Origin: Alligator mississippiensis
Lineage: Eukaryota > Chordata > Crocodylia > Alligatoridae
Direction: 5' to 3'
DNA: 64,000 nucleotides
Assembly: GCF_030867095.1 (NCBI RefSeq)
Contig: NC_081824.1
Coordinates: 171,376,933-171,440,932, forward strand
Shown here: one piece after another, positions 34,044 through 45,800 of the stretch
How the letters are laid out: every line of letters starts with the position of its first letter
Numbering within the stretch: the first letter of the stretch is position 1
Notes under the pieces: model-generated
Databases searched by the model: none
Seen by the model: only the letters and a program-made list of their open reading frames with translations
What the model was told of the DNA's origin: nothing
Program-made: the position numbers and the translations under genes

Positions 34044-34069
34044 GACCGCTGCTAAATGGGCAGAAACAA

Positions 34070-35704
34070 TTGGTGACAGATAGGGGGGACAAGGCTGAAC
34101 TCCTCAACAAGTTCTTTGCCTCAGTGTTCCTAAGTGAGGGGCACGACAAGTCTCTCACTGGGGTTGTAGAGAGGCAGCAGCAAGGCGCCAGACTTCCATA
34201 CGTAGATCCTGAGGTGGTGCAGAGTCACTTGGAAGAACTGGATGCCTTTAAATCGGCAGGCCCGGATGGGCTCCATCCGAGGGTGCTGAAGGCACTGGCC
34301 GACATCATTGCAGAGCCACTGGTGGGAATATTTGAATGCTCGTGGCGCACGGGCCAAGTCCCAGAGGACTGGAAAAGGGCTAACGTGGTCCCCATTTTCA
34401 AAAAGGGGAGGAAGGAGGACCCGGGCAACTATAGGCCGGTCAGTCTCACCTCCATCCTTGGTAAAGTATTTGAAAAAATTATCAAGGCTCACATTTGTGA
34501 GAGCCCGGCAGGGCAAATTATGCTGAGGGGAAACCAGCACGGGTTTGTGGCGGGCAGATCATGCCTGACCAACCTAGTCTCTTTCTATGACCAGGTTACG
34601 AAATGCCTGGACACAGGAGGAGGGGTGGATGTCGTATACTTAGACTTCAGGAAGGCCTTCGATACGGTATCCCACCCCATACTGGTGAACAAGTTAAGAG
34701 GCTGTGATGTGGATGACTGCACGGTCCGGTGGGTGGCGAATTGGCTAGAGGGTCGCACCCAAAGAATCGTGGTAGATGGGTCGGTCTCGACCTGGAAGGG
34801 TGTGGGCAGTGGGGTCCCGCAGGGTTCGGTCCTTGGACCGATACTCTTTAATGTCTTCATCAGCGACTTGGACGAGGGAGTGAAATGTACTCTGTCCAAG
34901 TTTGCAGATGACACAAAGCTATGGGGAGAAGTGGACACGCCGGAGGGCAGGGAACAGCTGCAAGCAGACCTGGACAGGTTGGACAAGTGGGCAGAAAACA
35001 ACAGGATGCAGTTCAACAAGGAGAAATGCAAAGTGCTGCACCTAGGGAGGAAAAATGTCCAGCACACCTACAGCCTAGGGAATGACCTGCTGGGTGGCAC
35101 AGAGGTGGAAAGGGATCTAGGAGTCCTAGTGGACTCCAAGATGAACATGAGCCGGCAGTGTGACGAAGCCATCAGAAAAGCCAATGGCACTTTATCGTGC
35201 ATCAGCAGATGCATGACAAATAGGTCCAGGGAGGTGATACTTCCCCTCTATAGGGCGTTGGTCAGACCGCAGTTGGAGTACTGCGTGCAATTCTGGGCGC
35301 CACACTTCAAAAAGGATGCGGATAACCTGGAGAGGGTACAGCGAAGGGCAACTCGTATGGTCAAGGGCCTGCAGACCAAGCCCTACGAGGAGAGACTAGA
35401 GAAACTGGACCTTTTCAGCCTCCGCAAGAGAAGGTTGAGAGGCGACCTTGTAGCTGCCTATAAGTTCATCACGGGGGCACAGAAGGGAATTGGTGAGGAT
35501 TTATTCACCAAGGCGCCCCCGGGGGTTACAAGAAACAATGGCCACAAGCTAGTAGAGAGCAGATTTAGACTGGACATAAGGAAGAACTTCTTCACAGTTC
35601 GAGTGGCCAAGGTCTGGAACGGGCTCCCAAGGGAGGTGGTGCTCTCCTCTACCCTGGGGGTCTTCAAGAGGAGGTTAGACGAGTATCTAGCTGGGGTCAT
35701 CTAG
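34070..35704 (+). pseudogene. CR1 ORF2 reverse transcriptase region
   Basis: A 544-codon frame covering the whole reverse transcriptase and C-terminus. Blocks are KSAGPDGLHPRVLK (about 61-74), NYRPVSLTSILGK, YLDFRKAFDTVSH with the first catalytic Asp (about 191), GVPQGSVLGP, and FADDTKLWG with the catalytic pair (about 278-281). The C-terminal RTH-like region ends WNGLPREVVLSSTLGVFKRR. It is intact apart from separation from the endonuclease by the one-base frameshift, so it is the best-preserved LINE frame in the window. Confidence 0.9.
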
Positions 35705-35794
35705 ACCCAGCACTCTTTCCTGCTTATGCAGGGGGTCGGACTTGATGATCTATTGAGGTCCCTTCCGACCCTAACATCTATGAATCTATGAACT

Positions 35795-36000
35795 TTCTCA
35801 TTAGGAGGGTGGTGAAGCACTGAAACACGTTACCTAGAGAGGTGGTGGAATCTCAATCCTTGGAGGTGTCTAAAGCCTGACTTGACAAAACCCTGGCTGG
35901 AATGACCTAGTTGGGGATGGTCCTGCTTTGAGTAGGGGTTTGGATTAGATGACCTCCTGAAGTCCTTTCCAACCCTAACTTCTATGATTCTGTGATTCAA
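35795..36000 (+). mobile_element. Older CR1 LINE, right part (3' end)
   Basis: Continuation of the element cut at 32,966. It has the untranslated tail with GATGACCTCCTGAAGTCC and ends with CTTCTATGATTCTGTGATTC words, just 34 bp before coding exon 8. Confidence 0.88.
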
Positions 36001-36034
36001 AACTTTTTTTTTTTTACTGTATTTCTCTGTTTAG

Positions 36035-36148
36035 ATATGGAGAGAGTTGGATGCCAGAATCACAGATACAGCAAATGAATCAAAAGACAACGTGAGATAT
36101 TTATACACGCTTGAAAAAGTTTGTCAGCCACTTTACAATTATGATCTG
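36035..36148 (+). CDS. DNAH8: DNAH8 coding exon 8 (residues 403-440)
   Basis: 114 nt, 38 codons, phase 0. The acceptor is CTGTTTAG and the donor CTG|GTAATT. It encodes [20 protein letters not shown] and [17 protein letters not shown], strongly conserved with DNAH5. Confidence 0.97.
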
Positions 36149-36191
36149 GTAATTCTATCCTTTGTGATTTTCAAGTATATAGTGTAAAATA

Positions 36192-36841
36192 TAGAGGTGC
36201 ACCAATATATCGGTCCATATCGAATCAACACCAATAAAAGGAAAATTGACATTATTGACAATTAGCTTTTTTTGGTAGTGATAAATGCTGCGTTCTGCTA
36301 GTTAATCTGTGGGGGGGGGAAAGGAGCATGGGGGAGGGAAGGGCCCCCCACCCAGTGCCACCACCGCTCGTTTCGCCCCTGCCAGCTCTGAGCGCAGCCC
36401 TGACCCAGTGTCTCTGCTGAGAAGAGGCTGGAGCAGACCCTGGCCCTGAGCCTGCAGCTGGCTGACCTCACCGCACGCACAAATCCAGGAGGCACATGCC
36501 CCCCATGCCTTCTCCAGGGGTGCACACTATGGCAGGGTGCTGCCCCCACTCCCCCACACCCTGTGGATGAGCTGTGGCTCTGTCTCACGCCCCGCCCCGC
36601 CCCAGTGAGGCAGTGCCTACTACCCCTGCCCCATTCTCTTCCTCACCATTAGGACCTTGATCTGCCTCCACCCACCCCTCCCATTCCCTTTTCCCCCACC
36701 ACAGACTTACTGGCTGGACACTGCTCTCCAAGCTACTGGGCTGCATATCAGTTATTGGATTGGTATTGACAAATATGGCTAGTTAATAATCAATCAGCTA
36801 TCGGTATCAGCCAAAAAAAAATCTTTATTGGTGCACCCCTA
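36192..36841. mobile_element. hAT-type DNA transposon, GTGCACC family, 650 bp
   Basis: The ends TAGAGGTGCACCAAT and ATTGGTGCACCCCTA are inverted. Flanks GTAAAATA (36,184-36,191) and GTAAAATC (36,842-36,849) give an 8-bp duplication with one mismatch. The sub-terminal regions are A/T-rich with CGGTATCAGCC words, and the middle is GC-rich. A second copy, interrupted by an LTR, lies at 49,712-51,235. No transposase frame. Confidence 0.85.
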
Positions 36842-38029
36842 GTAAAATCTTCATGTAGAATGTGCAGAAAACAGTAAACTTTAAGACAGAAGCTTCTTTA
36901 TGATGACTTCTACTTCAGAATATTTTTTCTAAATACTAATCTAGCTTTGAATTTTTAAACTATTGTTTTATTAGACTTGATTATACTTTACCTTCTTTGC
37001 CTATAAATTAAGCCTTATTTCAGCATGTTCCAACATTCAGCATGGGTCAACATAACCTTGCATTTGTATCTTGGCTTTGTTGTACATAAAGATCTATTTA
37101 TTCATTAGAAGAAGTCAAAAGGATGAAGAAGAACAGAAAATGATATGATTAAACTGTCTCAGAACAGGAAAAAATCAGACTGAGAGGACTAGGGATCTCG
37201 TGTAGATACCAAATTAAATGTACTTGCCAGTAAAATGTTTTTTGGATAGTGACTGTTATAGTGAATGCCAGATTTCTTGCTGCTTTTGCAGCTTAGCGAA
37301 TCTTTTTCCTCAGTCATTTTTTACAGACCATTAAGACAGCCCTTCAATTAGATACAACTTTCTTGTCTGGAGTAATCATTTCCATTAACATGAGCAAAGA
37401 AATACAAGCAATTTGGGAAGTTTCCTGGAGTTACATAAGAAAATCATGTTTAATTTGTGCCTTCAATAAGTTCAGCAATTAGACTTTCTCTTGGCTCTCA
37501 CTACTAAGTAATCTTACTGAAATTCATTTCCTGTGCATGTTTTTATTCCTTCTTTGTGTTCTAGATAAGGGAGAGCCAGCTAAGTTACTTAAAAACCCCT
37601 ATTACCGTAGTATGCGATACCCTTGTGAGGCAGGAAAATCAGAGAACAGACTTACTGAGATCACAAAGAAAAGCTGTGGCAGTGCAGCGAATTTAAATCT
37701 GTGTGTCATATGTTCCACCTTTGTACTCTAGGCAAGGCTTCCTCTCTTCCATCCTCCTATAAAAATGGGTTCTGGTTTTCTTTTTCAGTTGGTAGGCATG
37801 GGTAGTCATCAGTCCAGCCAGGTATGAATGACAAGAGTTTTTGTTTTGTTTTTTTAATGCTACCATCATTCTGGAACTTGGGCCTAGTATGGTACATTTC
37901 ACAGAGGCAGATTTGCAGCATCTTTTGGCTGAAGAGATGTCTGAAAAGCAGCGCGGTTTCTGTCTGTACTTGCACATAATGCGGGAAGATGGAAGGATTT
38001 CCATCTTGTTTGGCTCTTCATGTCATGAG

Positions 38030-38385
38030 GAGGAGACTGAGAGGATTTTATAGCAGTCTTCAACTAACTGAAGCAGGGTTCAAAAGAGGATGGAGCTAGA
38101 CTGTTCTCAGTGGAGCCAGATGACAGAACAAGGAGCAATGGTCTCAAGTTGCAGCAAAGGAAGTTTAGGTTAGATATTAAGAAGAATTTTCTCACTAGGT
38201 GGGTAGTCAAGCAGTGGAACAGGTTACCCAGAACGGTAATAGAAGCTCCATCCTTGGAGGTTTACAAAACCTGGCTAGACAAAGCTTTGGCTGGGATGAT
38301 CTAGTTGGGGTTGGTCCTGCTTTGAGCAGGGGGTTGGACTGGATGACCTCCTGAGGTCCCTTCCAGCCCTAACTTTCCATCTGGA
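38030..38385 (+). mobile_element. Old CR1 LINE, 3' end fragment
   Basis: The 64-codon frame at 38,110-38,304 gives a CR1 C-terminus: RSNGLKLQQRKFRLDIKKNF, WNRLPRTVIEAPSLEV and LDKALAGMI. The 3' tail follows with GATGACCTCCTGAGGTCCC. It belongs to the same older subfamily as 35,795-36,000. Confidence 0.88.
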
Positions 38386-39942
38386 AATCATAGAATCATA
38401 GAAAAATGGCACAGGAAATTCAAGGCTGGAGGACTTTGGGCATGGGGCAGGTACAGGCCCCTTGCCCCTGTCACTGACCCAGCAGACCCTGCACGCCCTG
38501 TCACTGACCGAGCAAAGCCCTCTTCAGTTGGGAGAAGGCAGACTCTCTCACAGTTGATTGGATATGTGTGATTCATAAAGTAGTGAATGATTTTATCCCT
38601 AATTTAAACAAAAGTAGATACCAAAAGGTCTGGACAATATTAGTGATGGAGGCATCAAAGTACATGCATATGTTTAAAGTCCACTGAGCAGAACAGGTTG
38701 AATATCACTCAGGATGTTCCTAAGTTATTTTTCTCTCATAGCAGCCAATTTTGCTCTTGGAGAAAAAAATGAACAGCTATACACTTGTGGTTTTTCCTGG
38801 GAAAATGTCATGTAAATAAAGGAGCCTGTTATTCCATATTTCTCTAGTAGTGTGACATTGATAAACGTCTCTAAGAGGTGATTAGTTCACCTTATATAAG
38901 GCAGCCAAAATAATTATCTGTAAGAACTGATCCTGCAGGGTTCTATAATGGTTTAGTCACTTCTGGTTTTCTTAATATATATCACCTAATATAATGATGA
39001 CCTTAGGGACATCACTATAGTCTCCATGCTCAAAGACCCAATTGTAGGAGCCTCTCAAGAGACCAAAATGTCTATCTTGAGTCTTACTCAGCTTTATCAA
39101 CTTTATAGCTTGTTTAAACACAGCTGGCATATGAGCGTGTTTCTTGGAGGAAGCCAGTGAGTGCTTGTTAGAAATACTGTAATTATCATCTCCTACCTAC
39201 TCTTAGGTTTAGACAACTTTACTCTAGGTGCTGGGGAAAGAAATAGCTGTGGAATCATTGCATTTCTTATGCAGGGGACAAATATATTAATAATAACGGT
39301 ATTTTTCCAAGCTATACCCACTTTAGATGTGAAAATGAGATATTAAAATGAGACACAAGATTGTATACATATTGAAAATAATATATGCTCGGCTTAGGTT
39401 TTGGTTTCTTTTTTAGTTATCTGATGTGTTTCTTCTTGTGGTTCCCTTATTGGTTGAAAGATTGCATTTTGTTCTTTTGTGTTCCAATTATGAATCCTAA
39501 TTGTGTCATATGTATTACTAATCTCAGGTAATATCTTGATATGACAAGTTAAGATATCTGCCTCTTCTGTTTGCAAAGCTACCAACTAGTCTTGTTTCTT
39601 GCATACAGTACAGAATATAATGAATTGATTCTCTTTGCCAGGTCTGTATGACCTACCTGAAGGCTGCCACATGTGTCTGTTCAGTTGACATAGAAGAAGG
39701 AGGAATGCAACTAGGAAAAAAATGGTTGCTTAGCTTTGTTTGTTGTATCCACTTTTTTCCCATTCGGCCCCTATTGAACTCCAGGGAATGTTGCTTTAAG
39801 TATTTTCTTGTAAGTTTCTGTCTAGGACTTGCCCATCAATCATATATAGCATACATTTACTTTCTGCTTAATAAAGATATAGTGCTGTCCATAGTGGCTA
39901 TTCCCATATAAAGTGCATAAAATGGGAGTAGAGGAAACTAAT

Positions 39943-40164
39943 CTAGTGGGAGTCAAACTTTTTGGCAGATGTGACACAAAATTAGTCCCTCACTCTCCCT
40001 GACTGCCACACAGTTCCCTTCCCCTGTCTGATTTCTGCTCTTCTTTCTGCTTCTTTCCCTATTTCCTACTGTGCTGCCTGTCTCCTACCTGGTCTGCCAC
40101 ATGCCACACAGAGAAGCTGCCTGTGTCACTTAGGGCACCACATGCTGACAGTTGGCCATCCATG
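39943..40164. mobile_element. hAT-like miniature element, diverged copy
   Basis: It reads CTAGTGGGAGTCAAACTTTTTGGCAG-like at the left and CAGTTGGCCATCCATG at the right, matching the end pair of 62,471-62,667. The interior C/T-rich stretch with GTCTCCTACCTGGTCTGCC also matches. The 8-bp flanks agree at only five positions. Confidence 0.6.
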
Positions 40165-40589
40165 CTTTAATCAATAGGATTAACAATGAGCAGTTTTCCC
40201 TCAGTACCATAGTGTGTCACTAGATGGTGCCAGGTATCTGACATCAAATTCACAGGTTCATGTAAACATCAAATTTAGACTTCTGTGAGAGTTACTAGTT
40301 TGAAAGTCTTCTTAAAGAAAACATCATAGAAGTTACAGACAGAAGACCTATGCTAATTGGACATATAGTACATTCTTCTGCCCAGATAGAATACTTAGCT
40401 TTTAGTTCTTTGGTTAATGCACAGTAGTCCAAGGTGTCTCTCTTTGTTGGGAGATAATTCTGCTACTGAGCATCTTCAAGTTTTCTTTCCTGGTATATAA
40501 TCTAAGATTTTCCTTTCTTAGATAGTCTGTGCTTGATGAAAGTGATTTAGTTGCATATTACTTCTTAAAGGCATGGAGGTAATCATACT

Positions 40590-41474
40590 GGGCACATCTA
40601 CACATCCTATTAATGTGCTTTAAACTTATTAATGCTCTGCAAACTTATTGCATAGTAAAATAAGGTTTAGTAAGCTTTCCCTGGGAGGGCATCTACACTA
40701 GGGTTACCATATGTCCAAGTTTTCCCAGAGATGTTCTCTTTTGTGGCCCCCTGTCCTCGTGTCCTGGTGGGTTTTTAAAATGGGAGCAAGTGTCCCGGGC
40801 ATATCACTGGCTCCCCCCCCAACCGGGTGTCCTATTTTTAGATACTGGAAATATGGTAACCTAGACACATGCACCTGCTGGGGGAAGTTCATTGCAGGGA
40901 TACTCCGCCCCTCCACAATAGCTAGGGGAAGAGTAGGGCGAGCTCCAGGTTACTCTGGGTGCCAGCCCCGGGTTGGCAGGGGGCACCAGGGTCAGGCCTA
41001 GTTCTGGGGGGCAGTGGGAGCTGTCCTGCTTTCAGGGAGCTGCCTCCCAGTCCTGTGCCATGATTGGCAGATTGGGGCCCAGGGCTAGGAAACAGTCCCC
41101 TACCCCAGGCATCTGCCTGTCTCCCAGCATCATGGAGTAGAGAAACTGTCCCCTGTTATGGGCAGCTGCCTGTTTCCTAGCCCCGCGCCCCTATTTGGAG
41201 ATTGGGGCACAGAGCTGGGAAGTAGGCAGCTGCCCAGTGTGGGGACATTCCTTTGCCCTTGCTGCCTGGGCTGACTGGGAGCAAATTGCTTCTGGTAAGC
41301 TGTCTACATGTGCAGTAGCTACTGCACAGTAAATCTACCTGTATCTACAGGTACTAGCCAACTTCATATTAGACTATTTTACTGCAGCAAATGATGCGTG
41401 CATTTAGACGGTAATGCTTTACTGTGCAGTAAGTTGGTCTACTGTGCAATAAAGTGTCTTGTGTAGATGTGCCC
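40590..41474. mobile_element. DNA element with 15-bp perfect inverted ends, carrying a nested element
   Basis: The left end GGGCACATCTACACA and the right end are exact reverse complements over 15 bp. ACT flanks both sides (40,587-40,589 and 41,475-41,477), possibly a 3-bp duplication. Sub-terminal AT-rich regions contain TACTGTGCAGTA and TTAATGTGCTTTAA words. The middle is GC-rich and is interrupted by another inverted-end element at 40,702-40,861. Confidence 0.75.
40702..40861. mobile_element. Miniature DNA element, GGTTACCATAT ends
   Basis: 160 bp bounded by GGTTACCATATGTCC and the reverse complement of GGTTACCATATTTCC, with TAG on each side. Nested within 40,590-41,474. Confidence 0.7.
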
Positions 41475-41521
41475 ACTGAGAGGTAAAAATGTCTGCACCT
41501 CTGATCTGACCATTGACCAGA

Positions 41522-42511
41522 TGTGACAGATTCAGGTTCCAGGGCAACTCTCATGACTCCTAACGGGGAGTGGTCATGCAATTACTGCTCCTGCTCCACC
41601 TCTGAGGTCCTTACCTCCTTTACTAACCCGTCATGCCTTTGATGTTAATATTTTTTGGGAGGGAAGCTGGCTGAGGGACCTAGAGCGAGCCTCAGTTGTT
41701 TTGTGTGTTAGGCTTTGGCCTTCATGGTCTCCACCCCTTTTTCTCTTGCTGAACTCTCTAGCTCTAGTCCACTGTACCAGACCCCAGCTTTTTGTCTGGC
41801 CTTCCAAGGCCTTTATTTCTGCCCTCTCTTGGGCTGCTGAGCTTCCCTGGGCTCTCACTGTCTGGGCCCTAGGCCCAGTTTCTGCCCAACTCCAGGCTTT
41901 GGGCCCTCTGGCCCCCAAGTCCAAGTCCTACCCTTCTTGGGCTCTGGGTCCTCTGCCCCCCAAGTCTATGCCTCTTAGGTGCTAATGAAAATTGCCTCTT
42001 GTGGCCTCTATGGGTCCTCCAAAACCACCCCTACAGTCTTGCCAAAACCACCAGATCTTCACTTAAGTACCTAGTCCTCCCTGGGTGCTGGACTCTCCTG
42101 GTCCCCCTCAGGCATCAGATCTAACAGCAACCAAAATATAAGCCCTTCTGGTTATATAACACAAACTCCTACCCAGCCATTGGTCTTAATTCATTGCTAT
42201 CCTTCAGCCTTTCTTTAGCTGTCTCTCGGCCTAGCACACTGACAATCTGCCTGTCAGCCACAGACACTTCTACAGAGCTCTTCCCTGTTCAGTCTCTGGA
42301 GCCAAACTGCCTGATCTACCTCTGGCCCTGCCTGGCCCTGCCTTACCCCAGGGCCCTGCCCTCTTCCAGTCAGGTGACTCCCCAGGGTTACCTGCAGGTG
42401 CATCTCATTTCTATGGCAGCCCAGTTACAGTGGCACTCTGCCTGTTCTGCAGGGCTCTTCTTAGGCTGCTTATCCCTTAAAATGACAGGGTGCCCCAGGC
42501 TCTCTGTCACA
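41522..42511 (+). mobile_element. Solo LTR, main LTR family, 990 bp, plus strand
   Basis: It begins TGTGACAGATTC and ends CTGTCACA, with exact 5-bp duplications CCAGA (41,517-41,521 and 42,512-42,516). It has a GGGAGGGAAGCTGGC core and C/T-rich TGGGC-word tract as in the other copies. It lies only about 45 bp from the right end of 40,590-41,474. No viral genes are present. Confidence 0.88.
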
Positions 42512-42733
42512 CCAGATTATGTACAAATTTTACATGTTTTACTATTACCAAATTACTTTAGTAATAATTTGGTATGCCTGACTGCTTTTCTAATAAATTT
42601 TTTGTGTGTGCAAGATGTGAGCTGGTTTTGATCATCTAATCAATATATATTATTTAAATAAAGTATATATTATAAGTTGAGAATAAAAAAAACCTTAAGA
42701 ACAGAGAACTGAAATTTTCTTTAAAAATTTTAG

Positions 42734-42841
42734 GTATCCATGGCACATGGAATACAAAATTTGATTAATGCTATAAGAATGATTCACAGCGTTTCAAGAT
42801 ATTATAATACGTCAGAGAGAATGACGTCACTGTTTATAAAG
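42734..42841 (+). CDS. DNAH8: DNAH8 coding exon 9 (residues 441-476)
   Basis: 108 nt, 36 codons, phase 0. The acceptor is ATTTTAG and the donor AAG|GTAAGC is strong. It encodes [36 protein letters not shown], typical of the DHC_N1 tail. Confidence 0.97.
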
Positions 42842-45800
42842 GTAAGCATATTGTCACAAACTTGTCCATGGGGCACCCCCAGAGCCCTAAGATTCTCCCT
42901 GCTGTCCCACTGCATGAGTCCTGCCAGTGTTTTGTAAATCAGCCTTCCTGCTGATTCTACCACTCTGACCACTGGAAAAATGAACTCCCCAAAGCCTAGG
43001 ATCCAGAGATCAGGCATATCACACAAAAAGCCTTCTAAATAACTCCAAGCCGGCACCTCTACTGCCTCCCTTCTCAGCAGCAGTATTCCAACTCCTCCCA
43101 AGTCTCAGAATCCTCCAGAAGCTTCTCTCCTTGGGGTATCTGGCATTCCTTTGGTTGATGAGCCATTTCTCTCAGATGCCTTTGCTATAGAGGAGATGAT
43201 TTCCTCATTACAGGTGGACAGTGCCTTGGGTGCCCAACCCAATATTGGCTCTTTCTGCCTGTGTCTGGGGGCAGTTATACATGTGCCCTGGGGGGTGGTG
43301 AGCAACACACTTTAATTAGAGTGTTTCCAAAAGCTGCTCCAATTAAAGTGCCCAGAGCATCTTAAGTATCTACATTGTTGCGTTTCAAAACGGTGGTGGG
43401 GGTGCTTTATCTAAAGCTTGTTGAATGTGGAGCTGAGGCTTTCCGGTGTCTCATAATCACTTTTCCCTGGGGTGGCCCATGTGTGAAACTTCATGGAGGC
43501 TGCCCTGTCACAGGCAGCCCCACCATGCGACATGTGCCCCTGGAGGCTGGGGGGCATGGTGACCACCCGCAGGTGGCAGCAGCAGTGTCAGCAGCGGGGG
43601 CCTGGCAGGGGGGAGCTCCCGTAGGTGGCCACAGCGGTGGCGGGGAAGGGTGGGTGTCAAGCAGTGACTGCCCACAGGCGCCCCTGGCGGTTGTGGCAGT
43701 GCTTCTTTCAGGTGGTGTATCACCAATCTCAGGGGGTGCACATGCACCCATGTGCACCCCCTATAGGTTGCCAATGAGCCCCACTATACTAATTAGCCCC
43801 AGTACAGTGCATTTTCAGGTCTTACCAGGATGGGTCTTCAGGCCTTCCTGATTTTACTCATCCCTCACTGGGCTCTAGACAATGAAATCTTTTCATACCA
43901 GTAGAGATTTCACACCCATCCTACTTTTGCCCTCAGTGTTCCTTAATGTTTTGAGGTCAAGGATATAAAAAGACGTGGCATCTGCTACCACCTATGTTTT
44001 TCTACTACTATCCCAAAATCAGATTTTATTGAGCCTTCAAGAAAGGCAGGAAAGGAAGCCAGTAGCATGAATATGCAGAGTCCATTTTGAAAACCTCCAG
44101 TTATAACTAAGGGTGCAGACTCACACTACCAGTCATTTTAGAGTATTCTCAATTTACTCTAGAAAAGTGAATGGACATGCAATACAGTCTTTACTGAAGA
44201 AAAAATGCTGTTTTCTGGTGTAAAGTTATTTCTGAGGAAGTCAGACGCAAATTTACTGTGGTGTATGTGTCGTGTCTGTTCCCATGGTCAGTTTCACTTT
44301 AGGGCAACCATTTGCTCAATACAAACTGGCTTCCCAGCTACTAGTGGCCAGGCGCTGGGGAGTAAAATCCAGGATAAATTACTGCACAGTAAACGTGTCA
44401 CATGTCTGCATCACAGTTACCTTACTCTCCTTCAGGTATCATCTACATATCCTACTTATGAGAAAAATTGGCAAGTATTAGCAGAAAGTGAGACTTGGGA
44501 GTAAAACTGAATAAGGGCTGGCATGGAAGGATCATGTGGCTCAGGCTGGTAGACAGCAATGCTCAGCATTGACCCTAAATATCAATTTAAACATACAAAG
44601 AGAGAATATCAAAATACTGTAACTTTTAGTTGAAATAAATATTCCAGAATATACTTAATTGGTGCTGATAGTGGCAAGTGCAGGTTTTCATGCATCTCCT
44701 TCACAAATCTTATCTTTCTAAAATTGTAGGATGTCTTCTAGAATTAAAAAACACTTCTTGCATCTCTAAAGGGGAAGTTTTTAAGGTACATTAGAATCCT
44801 ATAAGGCCATATTGTAAAATGCAGTGACACAGGGTCTGATTAAATCTTGCTATCTTTTTGAGGCAGCAAATCCAGTAACATTGGAACAAATCTGCAGACT
44901 CCCTTTGAAAGCTGTAGAAGGTCTGCCTGTAACTTTGCATTTTCCATGCTGAAGCAAGTAATATTGCTTTCGTTCCATCCTGTCTTGTTTGCCCACATTT
45001 TTTGCTGCAGAAGTCAGCATTTTTTTCATCTTGACATGAGCTCGAGTGGCAGAAAATGGGGTGAAAGCCCTACCCCAATAGCAGTGAATTCCTTGGCTGG
45101 TCTACAGAACTACCATTCCCAAAATACCCTGTACTCCATGACACTGTCCACATCACTGTTTCCTGCTGCCCCTACACACTGCCTAATGTGGGGTGGGTGA
45201 GAGAGGTCTGCCCTGGGCACATTCTTGCGTGTTATGCCTCTAATGTTGATTATTAGCAGTCAAACTTGAGAGAACACTTGTTCACAGGGAATTGACCTTT
45301 GTCCACAGATGCAAAGATCTCTGGCTGGAATACTTGGAGGACTGTTTGTGCATTAGAAATGGTGTCTTCTCAATTAAAGTTTGAAATAGTGATATTCTGT
45401 GTGTAGGCCTGTATATGTGTGTGTTTTGTACATGTATTAGGGTTGTTGGTTGTAGTCGTGTTGGTCTAAGGACATAGGCAGACAAGGTTCTTTGGGTAGA
45501 TGTGGTATCTTTTATTAGAACAACTAAATAGCTGGGAAAATTGTTCTTTGCAGACTTTTGGGCAAACTTCAGGCATAAGGAGAATCTGAAGAAGGGTTTT
45601 TGTGCCCAAAAGCTTGCAAAAGACAATTTTTACAACTATTTTAGTTGGCCTAATAAAAGATATCACATTTACCCAAAGAACCGTGTCTGCCTTTTGCACA
45701 TGTATGTGTCTGTATCTTTTTGCATGTGTGCATGTGTCCATGCATTCCTATGCACCCACATGATACATGACTCCTAGCAGAGAACATGATTCACAGCTAC

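Larger units (their letters stand above)
32967..35790 (+). mobile_element. CR1 LINE, nearly complete ORF2, plus strand
   Basis: A 2.8-kb young CR1 with endonuclease, reverse transcriptase and 3' end. It ends with TGAATCTATG at 35,790 and is inserted in an older CR1, with AACT on both sides (32,963-32,966 and 35,791-35,794). ORF1 and the first endonuclease residues are missing (5' truncation). An in-frame TAG follows the endonuclease TETW motif near 33,050, and a one-base frameshift lies in a G run near 34,030. Confidence 0.93.
32063..36034 (+). other. DNAH8 intron between coding exons 7 and 8
   Basis: 3.97 kb, mostly a nest of LINE and DNA elements (32,298-36,000) described separately. Confidence 0.9.
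36149..42733 (+). other. DNAH8 intron between coding exons 8 and 9
   Basis: 6.6 kb, the largest complete intron here. It holds a DNA transposon (36,192-36,841), an old CR1 (38,030-38,385), a hAT-like fragment (39,943-40,164), a nested miniature element pair (40,590-41,474) and a solo LTR (41,522-42,511). The stretches 36,850-38,000 and 38,400-39,940 are AT-rich with nothing recognised. Confidence 0.85.
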
